From the NCBI GenBank assembly GCA_948567375.1, contig OX419761.1, forward strand, positions 19,878,243 through 19,942,242: a stretch of 64,000 bases of DNA. The letters are read 5' to 3'. The translations under genes were made by a program, and so were the position numbers. Positions 33,802 through 47,917 of the stretch are shown one piece after another. Under the pieces are notes generated by a model. That model ran no database searches, was not told where the DNA came from, and was given only the letters and a program-made list of their open reading frames with translations. Source of the stretch: Lunularia cruciata (Eukaryota > Streptophyta > Marchantiopsida > Lunulariales > Lunulariaceae). Position 1 is the first letter of the stretch. Every line of letters starts with the position of its first letter.

Positions 33802-36800
33802 GACTCCCTATCACTCTCTCTTCTTCCACAGTACCTGATGGGTTCCTTCCCCAATCCGTATTGTCAAACGAGCTCACGCAAGGAGCCAACTCTCTCACAT
33901 CGCTGTTCCTTAGACAAATCGTACGTCAAGCACGGACTTGAATCGAGGCAGTCCTTCATGTCTTGACTCATAACCGACTCGAGACCATCTTTGACAGCTT
34001 CACCCACGAGCATGACCTATACCTACAGAGCTTCAATCACATTACTTCAGGACCAGAGCCAACAAAAGTATCGTCTAAGCTCGATATGCAACAACGACAA
34101 CCCTCATACCATATTCGTCTTCCTCTCAGGAAAAACTTCCCCAGACTTAGTCTAACTTGTGTCTGTACAATTCAGTCACTGTTATCAGCTATGAGGGACG
34201 CCCATATCCGGCGCTCATGGAGTTGTTAAGCCACACCATGCCCATGTTAAACTTGTCATGTCACCATCCAGATACTGATGATCTACCCTGAAGTTAGCGA
34301 GATGACAATCACTCCAGATACTAGGCAGCTTTTTCCTTTTATGATCACGAAACTTCAGTTCTTCTTAACCACCTTCTTAACTCTCTGCACGCTGCTGTGT
34401 GGGTTGGCTATCTCTAGAGAAGCATGACGAATTTCATCCCGCAGCTTTCAATCCATCCAATCCTGTAAGGCGAATTTTGGGTGATTTGCCCGCCATAAAT
34501 GTTGACGAACGTCACAAAGATTTGACTGCTGACAGGAGAAAGGAAGGAGACGAAGATCGTACCACTGTAAGATACTGCTACAATTGAACTGAAGGGAGGA
34601 AGTTCACCAAATACAGTATGATCCTGTATCTTGATGTGATATAGTCCTTTGCTCAGTAGGAGAGGAGCGACTGTAGTAACTAAGGACTCAAGGAACACAT
34701 TTAGCTCGTTTGCCTACCAAATTGTACATTGACGTTAACAGTTCCAAAATCCTTTTAAGCCATTTCACACAAAGGCAACAAAGACTCCCGGATCGTTGCA
34801 GAGTGCCACGTACGATGAGCAAGAAACGAGCAATAGTGGTTTAATTCTACCTTCTCTCGTGACTGAGATTAGTGCCACATGGCCGTGCGCAATCTTATTC
34901 GATTATCGGAGGAGATCACTGACAGATCGTAACAGGTTCCTTAACAGGAGATCGAACACGCCAAATCAGAAACTACAAATACTGTCTTTCGCGTCCACAC
35001 CTCAGAGAAAAGAAAGTCAATGGAATGAGACGCACATCCCAAATTTAGTCTAGCGTTTCTTCCAGTCCAGAGTCAAAGTAGCATGGTCCACATTCCATCA
35101 AGCCAGTATAACTGTATCATGGATACTGCAAGTAAAAATTACCTGGGAGGCTGGATGGCTGAAAGCATGAATGTTTCAAACCCGATGGTTGAAATTGCAT
35201 TGAATGTTTGGACAATTCTAGGATGTACAGGCAGAAAGTCCATGACTGTAACACTGAAATTCATTCCAATGAAGTACGCTGGTCGCATGTTTCTGGTTTA
35301 AGTAATGGATATTCGTAACAGTTGTTGGGAAGAACTGGTTGGTGCCTACAAAAGCTTTTAAAAATGTAGATGTATTTTTCTCTCGGGCATTTCAGAAGAA
35401 GTTTACAGCAACTTTTGTATGGGCTTATTGGTAGGATTGATCATTACAATATCTAATTATTAATTATTGTTAGTAAGAGTGCACACTTGTCAAAGACTCT
35501 AAAACGACTAATCCTTATATTGGTTTTGATTTGGTGACGAAATTTCTTTTCCTCCTCTTTGAGTTCTTTCCCTGTTTGGTGTAGTTCATTCCCTACTCTA
35601 CCTAGTTGAATATTATGGCTGATACGCCAATTTGGGATTTTAGGAAACTCTTGTTATCATGGATTTTATTCTCCAGATTTTATTCTCTCTCCTCCTGGGG
35701 TGAAAGTGGTGAAATGCAGGAGCTTTTGAATATGGTATTGTCCTTTGTCTCTCTTTTCAGAGACTCTTAGGAAAACAAAATTAGACGACGATAGATTCTT
35801 AACTATTCTTTGGAATATAGAAAATGAATAATAGATCTCAATATTCTTACAAAGATAAAAGTTAACCCAATTTGATTCTGGCTGGTTTCCCGTCGAAAAT
35901 CATAATAATCGAATCTTGGATTACTTGAATAAATTTCAGCATTTTAATCAGTCTCATGGTGGAGCGTGTATAAGACTAAAAGATTTGAGCATTGAGTATT
36001 TAGTTTAGTTGCATGGAAATTTATCTGCGTACATATGAGGACATTTCCTTTGTCAATGAGCCGGAATTTTGACCACAATCAAATATACTAGATAATAAAA
36101 GCATGTAAGTTATTGAGATATTTAAGACTCGGATGGCAAACTACTGATTACAAATTAAAATATTTTATCGTAAATTTGAAAAAATAGAAGGAATAAGGAC
36201 TTAGCTTAAAAGTGTAATACTGGATCATTCCCAAAGTAGTATAAATAAACTAATGAATCTTTACAATTTTGATAAGGATTTGATTTTTATTACATGTGCT
36301 CAAAAACTATATTTAGCAAATTTAGGGTTGACTTCTACTTGCTAAGCTAACTTACACATGTGAAAAAAATAATATAGTCTAGCCCCCTACCATGTTATCC
36401 CAAAGCAGAAGTTACTAATTTAAAAAAAAAATTAAAGCAATATGTTTGAAAGAATTTTAGTGCACGCTGATGATCTAAATTCTAGTATCATGAACTGAAT
36501 TCAAATGTAGAAGCCCCTCTACGTTTAGAGACCAACGGTGTTTAAGGCAAAATACTATTTTTAAGTTCCATAGATATTCTAAAGAGATCAATCAAATATT
36601 GACCCAGCTTTCTGCTTGAATGGTCTCTAATTTCTTTTAAGAGAGATTGGACTTTAAACAAACATAAAGTCAAGATAATCCCAAGACTTGCTTATATTAT
36701 CCTTTATGAAACCAATAATATTAGAGTAGCAATAAGAAATAGATATCATGTAGACATAAATAGGCCCCAAAGGGAAAATCATCACAATGGAATGAATAGA

Positions 36801-37714
36801 GAGCCCATCATCAGATATGAAACATTTTCTCAATAGAGGTGTAGAGATTAATTCACCTCCAGAATCACGAGATACCATAGGTTTGATCTTTGAGTGAAGA
36901 CCGAGCCTTTCCTAAAAGAAGAAAAACATTATAAAGAGCACAAACTCTAGTGAACAAGGGACATATTCGGATGTCAAACACTCATTGCTTGTCATTACAA
37001 TCAAACTTTCCATGCTACGGACGTGGCAAGCAGTCAAAATTTTAGTTTATGTTTAGATAATATTCACATAAATATGTAATTTATAATGGATTATAATTTA
37101 TTATAAGCATATTAACTGTCACCGTTATGTATGGGATAATTGATAATCGATTAGATTCTTCCGATGGTGAATTAACTCAATTGGTACATCGTGAGATGAA
37201 TCGCCATCGGTTGTCAATAAACTCTGAAATGAATGATTGCTCCCAAGTGTTGTGCTCTCTGGTGCCCTCTGAATGATCTGATCCACATTGCAATAGGTAA
37301 TCTTATACAGTCTCAAACATAAGTTATCCTTGTAGAATTTTTGGTCCACTATCGTTGAAGTTTTATATACTATACAGCTTTGAAGAGTAGTAGTAGTAGT
37401 TAAGTAAGCTTTCCGTACTGTATTCATAGTCATGAACTTCCAGGAGTAATTTTTCATCTGTGGTCTATTATAAATATGCGAAGTGACACGTCAAAAGTGT
37501 AAGAGCTCATGTCGATTACATATAAAATACGTAAGAGCTCATTTCAAAGCATGTATGGAGGACATCCTTAGCCACATAAGATAACCAAACTGATATGCTC
37601 AAAAAATTGTAAGAGTTCATTTCAATGTATGGATGACATATCCTTGCCACATCGGAGAAAACCCATATCCTCCCAAAGGGTTTCCGATTTGCAATGAGAT
37701 CTTCCATGTACATT

Positions 37715-37975
37715 CTTTAGAAGGAGGTCTTATGTAGTTGTCTTGTACTAATTAAGTGAAAGCGATAACAAACTTATTGTTAGTATTTTATTTTTCTTTT
37801 CAAGATACTATTGAACCAAATTGTAGTTCCAGCATTCCTTATATCCTCGAGTGCATTCCTTAGACGGGGTTTTATGCAGAAGCTGTCTTATACTCATTTA
37901 GTGAATTGTAAAAGTGAAAGAGATAATGAACACATTGTTATTGTTTTATTGTTCTTTTCAAGATATTATTAATCT
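37715..37975. repeat. Diverged tandem duplication
   Basis: Two adjacent segments, starting near 37713 and 37855, share CATTC(T/C)TTAGA, GTGAAAG.GATAA and CTTTTCAAGATA. The unit is about 145 bp and the copies are well diverged. Confidence 0.55.
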
Positions 37976-38264
37976 GACATATCAATCCAACATTAGTTGT
38001 GTGAATGACGAGAGTAGAAGCTATTCGCAGAACGAGGGATCCAAACACTAGTTATCTTGTATATAGGTGCATTTTTCCAGATCCAACTAGGTCATTAAAG
38101 AGATGTTTTTAAATTTAACTCATTATATATTTGTAAATGGTTTATGCTTTCTTTATTTGGGTTTTTCCTGTATTAAATTAAAATTTAAGCCAACAAATAA
38201 CTATAACTTGGAAACGGAAACTGAATATCAAGCTTAGCTAAATTACAAGCAAATTAGCACATCC

Positions 38265-38640
38265 GACTTCATCAGTGTCCATCAGTGTCCCACCGACTGC
38301 CGATATAGCTCCTATAGCTGGGCAACTCAATATCTAGCCCAAAACCCATTACTTCATCAAAGTCCATTAGTTATCCCACAGAGTGCCGATATGGCTCCGA
38401 CAGCTAGGCATCGCCGCATCTGCAGAAAACCTATGGTGTGAGTGCTGCGTCAAACTCGGTAGCTCGGTAACATCCAAGAAAGGTCGTGAGTGAGTGAGAT
38501 GTGCTCAATCCAGCAGGAGAATGGTATGAATTTGAGAGCTGGAGACTAACTTTTAACCAGAAAGGTTATATGAGCCAAGTGAATGATATGAAATTGAGAG
38601 CTACGGACTAACTTTTAACCAGCAAGGTTATATAAGCAAC
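38265..38640. repeat. Two short tandem duplications
   Basis: First: CATCAGTGTCC...TGCCGATATAGCTCC (about 38270-38325) recurs as CATCAAAGTCC...TGCCGATATGGCTCC (about 38356-38412). Second: TTGAGAGCTGGAGACTAACTTTT recurs about 60 bases later, ending in GGTTATATAAGC. Confidence 0.65.
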
Positions 38641-39335
38641 TGGATGCAAGCAAGAACTCAAGTGAACAAGAATAACCCAAGCAAACTGAAGACACTTGAC
38701 GAGAGAGGCATGTTAGTGATGGTATTTTAACATGTTTGAGAAATGGAGCAGAAGCCGTTCTTCAGAACGAGGGATCCAGACACCCCACTCAGTTTGGAAC
38801 CGAGAACGTGCATTTGAAGTACATATGACATATTGTGAGAATATGATGAAGTTATGGCATTCACGTGATGTTCTAAGGATTTCTTAAAAAGATTGATAAG
38901 ATTGGCAAAAGATTCCATACTGAACAAGTGAGATTTTCGAAGACGCAAATATGTGACCAGTCTCATGGTTTATGGGATTCATGAGGACTAGACGGTATAT
39001 CAATTCTCGATGATTTTATTGCAGAGCCATCATGCAATCAAAATATCTCAAATACTTTGCCGCAAATCTGCCAAAATTGATGAACCGTCTGACTCGCCAC
39101 ATGCCCAAGCTAGTTCTAATCACGCCAGCAAACTCAGACTTGCTCTGCAGATGCAGAGAAGAATCAGCCCCTTCAATACGTCGGCAACAGACAGGAACAA
39201 ACCTCCAAACTGGACCTGTATCTTTGATGGAGTATAACTCATAAATCAACTGCATGGATATAGCAAACCTACCGCCTCACAGTATCAAACATATCAGTCT
39301 TAGTATACTCGGTCAAGCTACAGACCTAATGTGCT

Positions 39336-42300
39336 TCATAAGGCCTGTTGAGCTCTTAAAAGGGCTACAATACTGCCTACTCCAGCGCTTCTTAGGTACT
39401 TCGATTTCCTTCCTCTCGCAGATGGAGCCACCTTTACCACTCCGCTTTTCCGGATGCCACCTGCTTCAGCACTTTTCTGGCGTATCTCTTTTTTCTTCCG
39501 CTGCAATTCCTTCGTCAAAAGAGTTTGCCAATCAGGTGATGATGCCGCCGCCGTCTTCGTCGCTCCTGAATCTGTCATTTACAGTCCAGCAATGTCATTC
39601 AACCGGAATGAATATCCAGTGCGCAAACAAAAGAACTCGATCGGGAGTAGAAAGGCCTGACCATCCTCAAACACGGCTCATCATTTCCTCTAATAATTGA
39701 CGTGTTTACATAATCTGAGAACGCAAAGGCTCTCAAGTTGGAAATAAACTTTCTGGTTTATGACGGAGACACAGTTCAGCACAGCTAAAGTGTGTCTCCG
39801 TCAATAAACTTACTTTCAGGATCTGTATGTTCTGCGCTGCTCTTCTCCTCTAGTGTGACGACATCTTCTTCAATGACTGCCTCATCAGCTCCATGCTTCT
39901 CGTTTGATAGTTCAGAAATTTCCATGCGCTTGTTGGTGCCAGGCATAAGGGGGACTGATGCAGATCCATCAAGGGCAGCACATTGCTTGGACTCTACACT
40001 CTGCCGAGCCCCCTCCTCTGGTAATTTTGCACACTTTGGTCCCAGGTTTTTCTCAACCAAACGCAAGTCCACCAGGGAAGATAAGAGCGTCTGCAAAGCG
40101 AAACACACAAGAGGCCAATGAAAGTCAAACTCCTCCAAGTTATGCTATCAAATATGAAATACCACATCTTCCCTGATCAAATTCTTGCAAGGAGATTCAA
40201 GTACATCATATTCCAGAGGAAAGTGTTATCTAACAGATAAAATCTTCTCCAACTAGAGTACTATATGAGAAACCCCGAACAGACTTACAATCAGTGAATG
40301 AAATACCATCTCTACATAGATCATACTAGAGTTGTCGTCGGGAAAAGACTATTGTGACCGAAGGTAACAGATACGAAGAGCCATGCAGTTAATTTCCTGT
40401 CACCAAATTGTGAGTCAGGACGTATTATTTACCTCCAAGAACCCATCTTCGTCGTAAGGAAGACAATACTCAGTACCCTCACCAAATTCATCATCCAAGT
40501 CTTCAGCCCCCATTGCGCTGAATGGGTAATCAGGATGCGGAGCAAGTTTGATCATATCGGTCTTTGGCCCCACAGAAACAACCACACCGACCTGAATGAA
40601 TCAACATAAGAGAGTCACTGAAAAGTAGTCCAGCGATGACCACCTGATTGGCAATACTAGGTGGCACAGTGGTTTCCTTCCCGAGATTACAAACTAACTC
40701 GAGAGGAACTGGCTGAGAACTAATTCCCAGGCCCGAGGAGAGACCGCGGAAGGTTGTAATTCATATGTTCCAATCACATTCATATACGGACTGGTATAGA
40801 TACGATCTAGTTTAGATCCCGAATTCCACAATATTTCAAACATCGACTTCTATGACAGTGAAACTATAACTATGGACGGTGTAAGTATCAAAAATAACGC
40901 GCATCTACGAGGGGCCAAGTTAAGTTGGTGCTATACTCTGCAAGGTGACAATTCGGGAGTCCAGGATGTAGTTAGCTCCACTAAACGATAAGCTAAAACA
41001 TCTCCTTCCTGCAAACGACGCCCAGATAAAACTGAAAGTTAACACGAATGACTCTAAACAAGACAAGAACGACCATCGTTGCGCAACATACAAGCAGCTC
41101 AAAAAAATTGCATCAATAGTGATGCCAATTCGTACGATTCCAAATAACTCAAGTGGAGAAATATGTCTTCAAATGAACATTACTAAATCACGATTGCGCT
41201 GCTGCTGCAACTATCGGTTCTTTTTTGTAGCTTCCAGATGGTAAGAATAGAGGTTCGATCACCTTCAGACACATCTCCTGACCTCAATGATCAGAACGTT
41301 TGGAATCAGAAGATACATCAATCAATCTTAGGGAAGAAGAACAACCTGTGGCGTTCCCTGAAAAGAGGGGAGATTCTCAAGATTGACATGATGAACTCGT
41401 TCCTTACGTCTGCGCTTCAAATTTTTGCCATTATCTTCTTGGGACACAACATCCTCACTGTCCTGAGTCCACCTTTTACCCCTCTGCTTGACTGCAATCT
41501 TCTCCTGGCCCCAGTTCTGCCCTTGTCGTTTGCTTTTCAGATGCTCCCCGAGGTTCAGGAGCAGCTGCGCAAGATCGAAACCTTCATCAAAACATATGAA
41601 TGACCTCGCAACCTTACTCTGGACGCGTACCATGGGACGACTTCATCAGCTACCATAGTTAGCTTTCAGTAGATGCTTAGAATATGGGCAGCTTACAGAT
41701 TTTTTCAGAAAAAGTTCACCATCTCACTAAGTCTTGGGAACTTGTTTCTAGAAAAGCTCGGTGATCTTTGACTAATACAAGGTAAGCGAAGCATTCAAAC
41801 AATATCATCCAGGAAAATTGAATGTCCACGAGGATATTCACTAGAAATTAAGTACAGAAGCATAGAATTGGGCTTAAATGAGATCCCTGGTTATTTCCCC
41901 GAGCACGTTTGTATGCCTTCACGCTGAAGATAGTCTTTTAGTTGATCCACTGCAGTTTCCATCCCCGGTCGATCTCAAGTATGCAAGAGGTCCCCAGATA
42001 CCAACTGTAGAAACGTAAATACCACATTGTATGCACTTGATGTCACGGCCTAGGTACGTAATGAATGTGGAGGACTCAAGACATGTTCTAAGTAGCTCCG
42101 CAGCAATTTCGAGCTCTTACCGGTGAGGATTGAGTTGGATGTCCAGGATGATCTGCACCAGGGTATGAACTATGTCAAGTCCTCAAGGTTTCCAGGGCCA
42201 GCTCAGGCAAATATTTGCTGTTGATTTGAATCTGGTTACAAGACGTAGTGAACTTGACGAAAGCCACTCTAAATTGGCTTAAACAAGCAATAAAGCAATA

Positions 42301-45300
42301 AAGCCAACCTTCATCGTAAGGTTCGAAACGAATATGACCGGTCCGAACCACCACTGGGAGCACTTCTTCCTCCGTTTCCACTTCGACCATGCCGGCGACA
42401 TTTGACTTCTTCTTAACAACGGCCTCTTCAGTTGACAGGGGTGCCTTGTTTCCGCAAGTATCAGTAACTACAAGAGGAAGGTCGGCCATCTGCACGGCCA
42501 TCTGCCAAGTGAACAGAAAGCAAGGTGTAGAGCTTTAGTCTTCATGGTGTAAGTTGGCAACGCTTTGTAAGCAAAAGCAAAACACACAAACAGTATATTG
42601 AGTAATGAATATAAAACACGTTTATTAGAACACGGTACCGATGTAAACTTGAAACACATGACAATACAGCGCCTATGCCAATGATGTTCTCAGGCAATGT
42701 AGTTTGCTTTCTATCTAACTTGGTTCAGTGTAGATGCCAAAAGTCATGTAGAGTTCACTCGGCCAATTTTATTCACTTATTGGGACACTACAAACAAACT
42801 AAAAATCGTTCCAACATACTCTCCGTATACCTTCGCTTGCTGCTCTCTCAGCCATTTTCGTTTAGCTTTTTTTCGACGGGCACTCCTACTTGGCTTCTGG
42901 TTTCAGGAGCGATCGCGATATCGTACCCACACATTTATCATCGAATACAAACAGAATGTCTTAGTTTGAATATCCTTAAGAGTGGAATAACATTTTCCAA
43001 CAAGAAATCACGTTCCAACTGTGAGAAGCAAACATGACGATTCCTGTACTAGATTTGACCATACAACAGTTTAATACCAAGCGAACTAAGAAATTTCACA
43101 TAAATGCAGAGTATGAATAGCCGTTACATGAGGGTCGTCCTCAATTATGGGTGTGCCAGATATTGTCGCTCCAGCCACATCGACACACCTGAGAATCAAG
43201 GTTGAGGCTAATTGAAAAAGTTCAGAATGGAAGGTAGGACCAGGTCTCCAGGCAAGACTGCAAAATTTATATCTGAAATTCAGGAATCAAACAAGCAGAC
43301 CAACATGCACATAGGAGAGTTCAGCTTTGTACCTCTGCTGGTCTGCAGGAGAGTCACTATCCATTAGAGTATCTTCCATGTCCATCCATTTTTCTTCGCC
43401 TAAACTTTTACCACGAGCTGACTCTACTTTTCCCTGTTCTCCTTTTAACCCGCTTTTCCTGCTTAGCCAGTAATAGGCAAAAATCAATCGTCTGATATCT
43501 GGAGAAGTAAATGACCTTGCACTGTGGCACCATATCAACTTCTGTACAAGACAAAAATCTCATAAAGCATGTAAGCCTCTGAATCACGGTATGGATCTTA
43601 AAATAGTGGACCCTCTTGCTAATTTGAGCAGCTGTTCAAATTTCTGTCTGTACTATTGTACAATCTAAATTATTTCCTGAAATACCCACAAACCTCACAA
43701 TCTAAATCCCCCAATTGTGGTCCAAATAGCACTAACCGAAAAAACTCTTGCAAGAAATGAAAGGCTCAAGTTGGGAAGGAAGCAGAAAAATAACTCCAAG
43801 CAAGAGGACAAGAAATTCGTTTAGAAGTTTTATTGTAAGACGTGGCTCTGTATTATATTCCTCTAAATATAAGTATACCAAGGGCATAGCATGCATCAAC
43901 TTAACGAAGGTAATGCAAATTAGAGAACCTTCAATATATGACAAAGGGCCCGCTCCTAAGCAAAATATACAAGCAACCAGGTTGCTTGAGCACCATTTTA
44001 ATGGAACAAAAGCCACCTTTCCAGGTCAACTACTCACATAGAGCAGGAGACGTTGAGGTCATCTTAATAATAGCTGCTGCAAAGTACTCATGCTGATCAT
44101 CGGGTATGTTATCCAGCTCGATTGACAAGGTCTCTAGTGCAAAATTTGACCACCGAAACAAGGACTGAAACTGATTGATCTAAGTTTTTCTGCTTATCTT
44201 CGTAGAAATACTTCACTCTGTCCAGGCTAAGTAGTCCCTACGGAACAGTGTCGAGAAACGGTCCTGAAAAAATTGGCCATGGTCTTCGGCAAGAGCTACA
44301 GGATGGACGGTATGTTCGTGATATTTAAAAAAGGTTTTCTTCCGGTTTCTTAGATTTCGCTGTCTTCTTCTCAGCTTTGTGTAATGCTGCAACGAGTTCA
44401 GGATGAATTATAAAGGTGAAAAGCCCTTGGATCTCGATAATATTCAGAGAAAACGGATCCAACTACTCAACGAAATAACCTGGAATCCAGTGAAGGCCAT
44501 CTGATGAAACAGCAATAATAGAAAAGCCGAGGCATGAACATCGAATTCTGGAGGTTAAGTGTATAGCTGCAGGATTTGACATGCAACTCGTAGTTGCTAG
44601 GTAGACGTCAATGCAGAAAAAGAGCAAGTAAAGGCAAGTGAAGACCAACAAATCATTTGAGATTTCGATATGGTAACTATCACTCTTCTTCACCCCCCAG
44701 AAAAAAACTCCGAGCAGAAATCAAAGCTTGTAGGTTCGCTATTCTCAATTGCTAAAGGAGATCAACTCTCGAGGTCTATTTAGAATGGTAGCAAGGTTCA
44801 CAAATTAAACGACGATGTTTAAGGATTTAACAGACACGCATGCCCGACTACGTCGCTTCTCTACTGAGGATCAACAGTTCTTCAGGTCAGGAAATGGCAC
44901 GCGTGCAGCTCAGAATAGTACGTGAAGCTTACACATGCAGACGCTGTAAATCTGCTGTCAATATTCTTCAGTTTTAAACTCTGATGGTACTAGCGATCAT
45001 AAGGTCGCATATGATTCTACCCCCTTGAAGTCCTAAAAAATCGCAGAGTGACGGAAGTAGACACCCAACAAGTCGTCAATCCCTAGTTTACTTTAATATA
45101 AAGTAGAAATTATTAAAACGGAAATTTCCATTCGTTATATTACCTGGAACTTTTTGGTGGTATATCCACAATTTCACCCTTGCTCCGTACAGTCTCTGCC
45201 TTCTCGACGCGCTTTAAGGTTTTCTTCCCCTTCCCTTTTACTGCAAGAAATCAGACGTACAACCGCTAAATGACAAGTACAACCAAACAGAAAAATATGC

Positions 45301-47917
45301 CACAATTTTGGAAGGTTTCAAGTCGTTAAGCACCATGTGCACGAGGTCACAAACAGCAAGTAGAACCCGCACTGAATATTTTGGTGAATGATAACTCAGG
45401 CCCTCTTCACAGGAGCGCACTTCCTTACCTGGAGTTACCTCCAGAGCACCCTCAGTTCTTCTGCCGGCAGTGGCATCTGAGCTTCTCTTCTTCGACTTCT
45501 TTGATGACTCCATATGTTCCTTCCCAAAATCAAGTATGCTTGATTGGAGCTGCTTACGGTCCTCGTTTGGTCTGACCCAAAACATTAATATTTTAGGTCC
45601 AACCCACCACTAGTTGCCTTGACTTGATCCTCAGATGTCATAAAGACAGACCCAAGTAGGTTCTCTCAACATCCATTAAAACAGATCTCGAGTAACCGTC
45701 TGTAAAATCCGATGGAGAAATAGAGAGAAGGCAACATGGACAGTACTCACATTTCGACGTTGTCTTTCTTGGAATTTTTGTGCTTTTTGGCACTTCTCTT
45801 CTCTTCCCTTATAATCCCCAAGGGTTGAGCCTGGAACTGAACGACATTCTTAGTTCCTCCAAGAGAGAAATCTGTTTCTTCTTCAGTTTCGTCTTCTTCT
45901 TGTTCACTTTGATAACCCCCAAGTTCCCCCTCAAATTCATCTAAGGCACGAAGATCAACTCCTGTGATTCGAGAAACCTTATTTGCAAACTCAATCCCAA
46001 GGATTGGTCCATTTCCTGAATTTCTTCTCTTCTTTCCTCTGTTCACAAAAGAAACGAAGTTTAGGACCACAATCAACAATGCAACTTACGGCCTTGTTCT
46101 AATATAAACTTATCGTACAAGCGGAGATCCAGTCTGTCAGATGAATAGACAACGCCGTGTTGCCATTGGTAAATGCTTCCTCGACATGATGGCGTGAAGT
46201 TGTGAGCCTTAGTTGTCCTGTAGAGTAGTAGCAGTTTCTTCAAGAGCTCGTGAAAGCCAGCACAAGTGCTTACACAATAGATAAAGATCATATTTGCACA
46301 GGATGTATTCTAAAAGCAGAGACATACACCTTCGTTTTATCTATTACAACAATGGACGGGACGGCGAATGAGTTGCGAATGACTCAAATACTTACGATTC
46401 AGTTCCTGGATCCTTGGCTCGTTTACGTTTCGTGCTACCTCTTTCCAGTTCTTTCGAAAAAATGGGTGTGACTCCAGGATCTCCCTCGATCCTTGCTCCA
46501 CCATCTAAAGAGATATCAGTCTCCATCTCACCTTCTTCTTCTTCACTTTTATAGCCCCCGGTTTCTTTTTCAAATTCATCAAGGGCACGAAGTTCAAGGC
46601 CACCATAGCCCGGAAACCTGTATCCATTGATAATCCCTAATTGCTCATTTCTAACATCCTTTGGAACTTGATTCCCGGGTGCAAGGGCTTGGTCCTTTTT
46701 CCGTCTTATTCTGCATAATTAGAAGGCAATAAATCTTACTGTCCTCTACTATGGTTTCCTCATTGCAAAGTGCAAATTCTCAGTTCTAGTTTCTCCTAGA
46801 CGTGATTGCATGCAGATCCTGTTATATTACAAATGCCATTAACCAACGTCACCAGAAGTTTCACTCTGACCAGCTACGGCTGCTAAAATGGATAGATTGA
46901 TAATTACCCAGTATCTTAAACCAATAATGTGAACATGCGACTTCAACGAAGTGAAAATGTACCTTACGATGTCAGAATCCTGCAAAAGATGAGCTGGTTG
47001 TGAAGCAGGCAGTACAAATTCATCAACCTGTATAGCAAAAAAGAATTGCTGTAAATACTTTTCAGAAAGTCTTCATTCAGCAAAATGCGGACTTGAACGT
47101 ATCACAGTGAGTGAGAGCGAGATCACAAGAAGAGGAAACAAAGATTCGAAGGGAGCCTGAAAGAAGACGAGAAGAAAGAAGAATTGTGAGGCCCCCTACA
47201 CTCAGAGAAACGAAGTTGGTGGTACAGGATAATCGCGACTTGAGGTCAGACTATGAGTTGTTAAGCCTCCACTACCCGTCCGAATTTCGAGAGGAAGCCA
47301 TAGACGGGTGATCCCTCCGATTGCAGAAGCCAATCACAGTGCACTACTGCATGCAAGAATCAATAACCTCACGTTTTTCACCAAATCGCTCTCCTGTTCC
47401 CCCGTCTCAGACTCCCCTTACGGAATAAAATGCGGATCAATCCATCCCCCGACATGCTCTACAAATTATATATTCGTCTCTAAAACCAAGCCGATGGCAG
47501 CGTATTCACTCATGGGAAGTCATCTTTACACCACAGCGAACTGCATGTCCTACTGCATGCTAATGATAAGAATCTCCACCTTCAGGTATTGAAAAGAACA
47601 CGCGCATTAAAACAGGAACCTCTCACTGCTACCATCAACGGAAGGCTAAAATCCTTAAACCCCCAACATCACACCGTAAACATGTCGTGCAGAATCCGCA
47701 AAACCACAAGTGAGGTTACCTCTAGGCCAAGACCGGCAGGACACGATCCTCCTAGATTGTAAACCGAAACTATGTCCGACGCGAGCTCCTCGATCGTCCG
47801 CACATCATCGAAGCGCAAGAAATGCCAGCACTGTGCAAGCCCTTGATCGAGCTGCTGCTTCGACAGAATTCCGGGATCCTGGAACTTTAGCCGAATTCTC
47901 ACTCCCTTCTCGGCCAT
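39336..47917 (-). CDS. COIL: Coilin (Cajal-body scaffold protein), 14 exons
   Basis: Exons: 47917-47720, 47027-46963, 46710-46396, 46038-45751, 45571-45429, 45240-45144, 43458-43333, 42885-42831, 42501-42309, 41581-41346, 41008-40937, 40591-40433, 40090-39814, 39571-39336. All have GT-AG borders and matching phases, giving 819 residues. Start ATG 47917 (MAEKGVRIRLKFQD). The N-terminal coilin domain reads ILSKQQLDQGL, then SCPAGLGLEVDEFVLPAS, then LLQDSDIVRIRRK. Acidic repeats follow (exons 3 and 4), then basic signals KKSKKR and RSARRKKAKRKWLRE, GHIRFEP, KRQGQNWGQEK, and the Tudor-like domain EGDVLAYRLVELTTSWTPELSP. The C-terminus is GSIVALLRAQQAL. Coilin organises Cajal bodies, where snRNPs and snoRNPs mature, in the nucleus. 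Plant coilins are nearer 600 residues; the excess here is mostly exons 3-4 and 7. Exon 7 is inferred from phase and splice sites. Confidence 0.9.
45751..46710 (-). repeat. Duplicated exon pair in coilin (exons 3 and 4)
   Basis: Both exons encode L(R)ALDEFE.E.GGY.SE.EE followed by ETD.SL.GG, preceded by LGI. The match and equal phase (both start with one base and end with two) indicate tandem exon duplication. The two are separated by a 357-bp intron. Confidence 0.8.

Larger units (their letters stand above)
33802..39335. other. Intergenic region between the SMP-30-like gene and coilin
   Basis: About 5.5 kb without a supported gene. The first few hundred bases are the upstream region of the SMP-30-like gene. 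The remainder is AT-rich, with local duplications at 37715-37975 and 38265-38640. Confidence 0.5.

Noticed and set aside
34414..34698. Minus-strand ORF of 94 codons upstream of the SMP-30-like gene
   Set aside because: No recognisable domain, no supporting splice pattern, and overlapping ORFs on the other strand.
39254..39700. Plus-strand ORF of 148 codons
   Set aside because: It lies antisense to the last coilin exon and the adjacent intron, whose frame is supported by splice phase and the conserved C-terminus.
39785..39813. Stop codon at 39785 as the natural end of coilin
   Set aside because: A strong donor (GTAAGT at 39813) precedes it, and the next exon 39571-39336 restores the conserved coilin C-terminus in phase.
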